This document shows positions 60,340 to 64,000 of a DNA stretch of 64,000 nt, piece by piece; positions within the stretch are counted from its first letter, which is position 1, and each line of letters starts with the position of its first letter. The position numbers and the translations under genes were made by a program. The stretch comes from PALSA-894 sp963734185 (GTDB taxonomy: Bacteria > Pseudomonadota > Alphaproteobacteria > Rhizobiales > Xanthobacteraceae), in assembly GCA_963734185.1 (NCBI GenBank), contig CAVTGA010000002.1, positions 558,001 through 622,000 of the forward strand. Direction: 5' to 3'. Under the pieces are notes generated by a model. It saw only the letters and a program-made list of their open reading frames with translations. It was not told the DNA's origin and did not search any database.

Positions 60340-61836
60340 ATGGACACGCTGCAGCATCTGATGGCGGGCCTGACGGCGGCACTGAGCCTGCAGAACGTCA
60401 CTTTCGCGCTCATCGGCTGCGTGCTCGGAACGCTGATCGGCGTGCTGCCCGGCCTCGGGCCCGCCGCCGGCACCGCGATCCTGATCCCCCTCACCTTCAA
60501 GCTCGACCCGACCGGCGCCCTGATCATGCTCTCCGCCATCTACTACGGCGCGATGTATGGGGGCACGGTGACGTCGGTGCTGATCAACGTGCCGGGCGAG
60601 GCCGCCTCAGTGGTCACATGCATCGACGGGTACCAGATGGCCAAGCAGGGCCGTGGCGGCACCGCGCTCGGCATCGCGGCGATCGGATCGTTTGTCGGCG
60701 GAATCTTTGCGACCATTGCGCTGGTTGTCGTCGCCCCGCCGCTGGCGCAGGTGGCGTTGAAGTTCGGCCCGCCGGAGTTCTTCGCGCTGATGCTGGTCGG
60801 CCTGTGCCTCATCACCGGTCTCGGCGGTCGTTCGCTGCTGGCCGGGCTCACCATGGCGGTTCTCGGGCTTCTGATTGCCATGATCGGGATCGATCCCGTC
60901 CGCGGCGCCCCGCGCTTCACCCTCGGCATTCCCAGTCTTTACGACGGGCTCGGCTTCATTCCGGTGGTGATGGGCCTGTTCGGCGTCGCCGAGATCCTTC
61001 TCGCCGTCCAGCTGCCCCATCGCCAGGTCATCAAGACCGATCTCGCCTCCTTGCTGCCTTCGCGCGCGGAGTGGCGCCGCTCCATCGGCGCCATTGGACG
61101 CGGGACCGGCATCGGCTTTTTCCTTGGGCTTATTCCGGGTGTTGGAGCCATCATTCCGACCTTCGTGGCCTACGTGTTCGAAAAGCGCATTTCCAAGACG
61201 CCGGAGCGGTTCGGGCAAGGCGCCATCGAGGGCGTGGCCGCGCCCGAGAGCGCCAACAACGCCTACGCCAACGCTGCCATGATACCGCTGCTGACCCTTG
61301 GGATCCCGAGCTCGCCGACGATTGCGGTGCTGATGGGCGCCTTCATCATCAATGGTCTCACCCCGGGGCCGTTTCTATTCCAGGAGCGCCCGGATCTGGT
61401 CTGGGCCGTGATCGCCAGCTTCTTCCTCGGCAACATCCTGCTGCTCATTCTCAATCTGCCTTTCGTCGGCTTGTGGGCGCGCATCCTGCATCTGCCCTAT
61501 TCCTATGTCTGCACCGGCACGCTCTTGTTTTGCGTCATCGGCGCCTACAGCCTGCAGCAGAACGTCTTCGATATCGGCGTCATGATCGTGTGCGGCATCA
61601 TCGGCTATGGCATGCGCAAGATCGACATGCCGATCGCACCTTTGGTGCTGGGGCTGATTCTCGGGCCATTCCTCGAGAAGTCGCTACGAACGTCGCTCGA
61701 GATGTCGGCGGGGGACTTCTCGATCTTCTTCACGCGCCCGCTCTGCCTGGTGCTGCTGGTGCTGGCAGCTGTCGTCCTTGTCGCCTCGGCGCTACGGCTG
61801 CCGCCGCGGGAGATCCGCGCGGCGTCGGCCAACTGA
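60340..61836 (+). CDS. tctA: Tripartite tricarboxylate transporter large permease TctA
   Basis: A 498-residue inner-membrane protein with about twelve helices, the ion-coupled translocator. LGTLIGVLPGLGPAAGTAI and AIYYGAMYGGTVTSVLINVPGEAAS in the first half and GLIPGVGAIIPTFVAYVFEK with GIPSSPTIAVLMGAFIINGLTPGP in the second half are the two conserved TctA repeats. Works with the TctB before it and the TctC after it. Confidence 0.95.
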   Translation: MDTLQHLMAGLTAALSLQNVTFALIGCVLGTLIGVLPGLGPAAGTAILIPLTFKLDPTGALIMLSAIYYGAMYGGTVTSVLINVPGEAASVVTCIDGYQMAKQGRGGTALGIAAIGSFVGGIFATIALVVVAPPLAQVALKFGPPEFFALMLVGLCLITGLGGRSLLAGLTMAVLGLLIAMIGIDPVRGAPRFTLGIPSLYDGLGFIPVVMGLFGVAEILLAVQLPHRQVIKTDLASLLPSRAEWRRSIGAIGRGTGIGFFLGLIPGVGAIIPTFVAYVFEKRISKTPERFGQGAIEGVAAPESANNAYANAAMIPLLTLGIPSSPTIAVLMGAFIINGLTPGPFLFQERPDLVWAVIASFFLGNILLLILNLPFVGLWARILHLPYSYVCTGTLLFCVIGAYSLQQNVFDIGVMIVCGIIGYGMRKIDMPIAPLVLGLILGPFLEKSLRTSLEMSAGDFSIFFTRPLCLVLLVLAAVVLVASALRLPPREIRAASAN

Positions 61837-61878
61837 CACAATCGAGAAAGTGACTTCGAACAAAAGGGAGGATAGGAC

Positions 61879-62859
61879 ATGCTCAAATTCGCGAAATGCC
61901 TCTCCGTTGCGGCCGTTGTGCTCGCCGCGCTGACCGGGACCGCTGCGGCGCAGCAGGATTTCCCGAATAAACCGATCCAGCTGATGGTCGCTTTCCCGCC
62001 CGGAGGGTCGACCGACATTGCGGCCCGCATCCTGGCATCGATCGCCGAGAAGGCGCTCGGGCAGCCGATCGTCGTCGTCAATCGCGGCGGCGCCGGCGGC
62101 CAGATCGGATGGACCGAACTGGTTCGCCAGAGGCCTGATGGCTACTACATCGGCTTCATCAACCTGCCCGCCACCAACACGGTGATCCTCGACCCGGAGC
62201 GCAGGGCGATCTTCACCGAGAAGGACTTCACGCCGATCATCAACCAGGTGCTGGATCCGGGCGTCATCTGGGTCAGGGCGGACAGCCCCTACAAGACCGT
62301 GCAGGACCTCATCGACGCCGGCAAGAAGTCGCCGGGAACGATCCGCGCCGCCACGACCGGCATCCTGTCGGACGACCACCTGGCGATCCTGATGACCGAG
62401 GAGGCGGCACCGGGAGCAAAATTCCGCATCGTCCACCTTGAAGGCGGCGCGGCGCAGTTCAAGGAGATCATGGCCGGCAACATCGATGTCGCGTTCGACA
62501 ATGTCGGCAGCATCGTCAAGCGGGTGCAGTCGGGCGAGGTGCGGGCATTGGCCGTGATGGACGATGTTCGCTCCAAGTTCATGCCCGACGTGCCGACCAT
62601 GAAAGAGCTCGGCTATCCGACGGTGATCTCGAGCTCGACCCGCGGGATCGCCGGTCCGAAGGGGATGCCGGCGGCGCTCGTGGCCAAGCTGCAGGATGTT
62701 CTGGCGAAGGCGATGCAAGACCCTGAGCACGTCAAGAAGCTCGAGGACCAGGGCATCGCCATCAAGATCATGATCGGCGACGAGTACGAGAAGTACTTCG
62801 CCGAAACCCATGCCAAGGCGAAGAAGTACACCGAGTGGGCCAAGAACCGACCCATGTAA
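61879..62859 (+). CDS. tctC: Tripartite tricarboxylate transporter receptor TctC (Bug family)
   Basis: A 326-residue periplasmic receptor. Signal peptide ends GTAAAQQ; mature start FPNKPIQLMVAFPPGGSTDIAAR is the Bug-family first strand, and VVVNRGGAGGQIGWTEL the following loop. GGGAGGA precedes the ATG, 42 bases after tctA. Unlike most Bug proteins, the VPYxGxAPALxDLLGGxVD segment is replaced by VHLEGGAAQFKEIMAGNIDV. The neighbouring uronate-dehydrogenase-like gene suggests a sugar-acid ligand (inference). Confidence 0.94.
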   Translation: MLKFAKCLSVAAVVLAALTGTAAAQQDFPNKPIQLMVAFPPGGSTDIAARILASIAEKALGQPIVVVNRGGAGGQIGWTELVRQRPDGYYIGFINLPATNTVILDPERRAIFTEKDFTPIINQVLDPGVIWVRADSPYKTVQDLIDAGKKSPGTIRAATTGILSDDHLAILMTEEAAPGAKFRIVHLEGGAAQFKEIMAGNIDVAFDNVGSIVKRVQSGEVRALAVMDDVRSKFMPDVPTMKELGYPTVISSSTRGIAGPKGMPAALVAKLQDVLAKAMQDPEHVKKLEDQGIAIKIMIGDEYEKYFAETHAKAKKYTEWAKNRPM

Positions 62860-62862
62860 CCG

Positions 62863-63666
62863 CTACTCGATCCGCGCGAGGTCGCCGTCGAACCCCATCG
62901 GCGTATACATGCCGCCGTGGAACTGGCGCGAGATCGCATCCTCGGTGTCGGGCGTGCGCATGATGTCGGCCGCATAGTCCTCCGCCTTGTCCTGCGGCCG
63001 ATAGCCGAGGAATTCGAGGCCCTTGTTGCGGTAGCCGCTGCGCGCGTTGTCGGAGATCCCGTAGACGACGATGAAATGGTAGTCGGGCGCGTCGATGCAG
63101 CACTGGACCAGATGCACCGCATCGCGCGGGCTGAGCCAGACGTAGAGCAGACGACGATCCGTCGGCGTGTCGCGAAAGGCGCCGATGCGCAGGCAGGCGA
63201 CCGACAGGCCGTGCTTGTCGGCGAACAGGCGCCCGACCGCCTCGCCGAACACCTTGCTCACGCCGTAGATGCCGTCGGGGCGCGGAACGACGTTCTGGTC
63301 GATCACGCGGGCGCGCCGATAGAACCCGACCGCGTGATGCGAGCTCGCATAGACGACGCGCCGCACGCCTTGTCGCCGCGCCGCCTCGAACACGTTCCAG
63401 GTGCCGACCACGTTGTTGGGCAGGATCTTGTCCCACGTGTCCTCGCCCGGGATCGCCCCGAGGTGGACGACGCAATCGACGCCCTGCATGGCGGCTTCCA
63501 CCGCGGCGAGATCGGTCAGGTCGGCGGGGATGATCTCTTCGCCGTCGCGCGCCGGATCGAGCGGCGCGATGTCGGAAAGGCGTAAGCTCGCGTAGCGTCC
63601 GCGCAAGCCCTCGCGCAAGGTGTTGCCGATTTTCCCGGCCGCGCCGGTGATGAGAATGCGATTCAT
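62863..63666 (-). CDS. Uronate-dehydrogenase-like NAD-dependent oxidoreductase
   Basis: A 267-residue extended SDR. NAD motif TGAAGKIG (7-14), DIAPLDPA after strand 2, VVHLGAIPGEDTWDKILPNNVVGTWNV, catalytic Tyr and Lys in YGVSK with SSHHAVGFY before it. These segments follow Agrobacterium uronate dehydrogenase (Udh: LADLSPLDPA, VHLGGIS, ASSNHTIGYY, YGVSKCFGE) closely, though I cannot score it. Udh oxidises D-galacturonate or D-glucuronate to the aldarolactone with NAD+. The gene is convergent with tctBAC, three bases away. NAD-dependent epimerase is the cautious name. Confidence 0.85.
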   Translation of the reverse strand: MNRILITGAAGKIGNTLREGLRGRYASLRLSDIAPLDPARDGEEIIPADLTDLAAVEAAMQGVDCVVHLGAIPGEDTWDKILPNNVVGTWNVFEAARRQGVRRVVYASSHHAVGFYRRARVIDQNVVPRPDGIYGVSKVFGEAVGRLFADKHGLSVACLRIGAFRDTPTDRRLLYVWLSPRDAVHLVQCCIDAPDYHFIVVYGISDNARSGYRNKGLEFLGYRPQDKAEDYAADIMRTPDTEDAISRQFHGGMYTPMGFDGDLARIE

Positions 63667-63723
63667 GCGACCTCTTCTCCAGATATGATGCGACCGGCGG
63701 ATGGGCCGAACCGCGAACGTATC

Positions 63724-63874
63724 GTAGGGCGGGCAAAGGCGCGACCCGCCGGCTCTGCTAATGGGGACGCAGGCGGAAATGCGCCGTGCCCGCGTCTTGT
63801 CGTCACGCGGGCACGGCGCGGATACGTTTCAGCGCACCGCCGCGAAATCGGGGCCGCGCCTTTGCCTGCCCTAC
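63724..63874. repeat. Palindromic intergenic repeat family 1, copy E
   Basis: Outer arms GTAGGGCGGGCAAAGGCGCG and GCGCCTTTGCCTGCCCTAC (one mismatch to the usual arm), internal GCGCCGTGCCCGCG / CGCGGGCACGGCGC. It lies upstream of the uronate-dehydrogenase-like gene. Its first ~43 bases are identical to those of copy F, 227 bases away, so the two are recently related. Confidence 0.85.
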
Positions 63875-63950
63875 TCATCGATCTTGTCGCCCTCGCGGAA
63901 ATCGATGGCGCGCCTCACGTTGCCTTCGAGGCTGGTATTGAAGAGCCATC
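63871..63950 (-). pseudogene. C-terminal-like remnant of a DUF1801 gene trapped between two repeats
   Basis: On the minus strand this short stretch reads LFNTSLEGNVRRAIDFREGD then KIDE and a TAG stop. LFNTSLEGNxRRAID is a motif I recognise from DUF1801 domain proteins, where another ~20 residues normally follow. Upstream coding is cut off by repeat copy F and the stop codon comes from the end of copy E, so both repeats replaced parts of a once-intact gene. Confidence 0.5.
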
Positions 63951-64000
63951 GTAGGGCGGGCAAAGGCGCGACCCGCCGGCTCTGCTAATGGGACGCAGGC
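63951..64000. repeat. Palindromic intergenic repeat family 1, copy F (cut by window end)
   Basis: Starts GTAGGGCGGGCAAAGGCGCG and matches the first 50 bases of copy E except for one missing G in a G-run. The remainder lies beyond the window. Confidence 0.8.

Noticed and set aside
63724..64000. Possible CRISPR array from near-identical repeats with a short spacer
   Set aside because: The units are 150-base palindromes, only two occur, and the spacer is former coding sequence; no cas genes are present.

Overview
The window looks like chromosomal DNA of a high-GC alphaproteobacterium of the order Hyphomicrobiales (Bradyrhizobium / Rhodopseudomonas / Xanthobacteraceae-like). Reasons: strong G/C third-position bias, many periplasmic-binding-protein transporters (three LIV-type ABC sets, two TRAP systems, TctABC plus an orphan TctC), CYP102-type P450, and intergenic palindromic repeats of a kind common in that group. 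This placement is inference; no rRNA, tRNA, CRISPR array, prophage or transposase was seen.

Layout. 40-1406: a tightly coupled pair (TIGR04255 family protein plus an unknown protein) with less G/C-biased codon use. 1619-6082: a CYP102 (P450 BM3)-type P450-reductase broken by a one-base frameshift in the linker, divergent from a Tat-exported dienelactone-hydrolase-like protein. 6107-14826: cell-envelope genes (TadG-like protein, outer-membrane protein, MFS transporter, PilZ protein, Wzx-like flippase overlapping an FAD oxidoreductase, CelD-like acetyltransferase). 14943-26762: TAXI-TRAP transporter, CocE/NonD hydrolase, orphan TctC, and a complete LIV operon ending in an SDR. 26958-38494: catabolic and regulatory genes (alpha/beta hydrolases, SDRs, amidase, epimerase, epoxide-hydrolase-like protein, Gfo/Idh oxidoreductase), a secreted protein built of cysteine modules, and an MHYT-GGDEF-EAL protein.

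38676-45767: a second LIV operon that runs on, with overlapping or closely spaced genes, into an ion-transporter-superfamily permease, a CinA/PncC-like amidase and a hot-dog thioesterase. 45911-52431: a third LIV operon containing an acyl-CoA synthetase. 52766-54876: an OYE/FadH-like flavoenzyme that seems to lack its NAD(P)H domain, overlapping a RidA gene. 55342-58735: a TRAP system whose binding protein faces its permeases. 59064-63666: a CPCC zinc-ribbon protein, a hydrolase remnant, tctBAC, and a uronate-dehydrogenase-like enzyme.

Together the genes suggest a scavenging and catabolic region: many high-affinity importers for carboxylates or amino-acid-like compounds, each next to hydrolases, dehydrogenases or CoA-activating enzymes that could start breakdown of what is imported. 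Substrates cannot be read from sequence alone. Three families of intergenic palindromic repeat sit between these units; one family supplies the stop codon of at least two genes and lies beside gene remnants. I see no clearly new defence or mobile system. The best candidates for something undescribed are the TIGR04255 pair, the 77-residue cysteine-repeat protein, and the extended LIV-permease-CinA-thioesterase operon.
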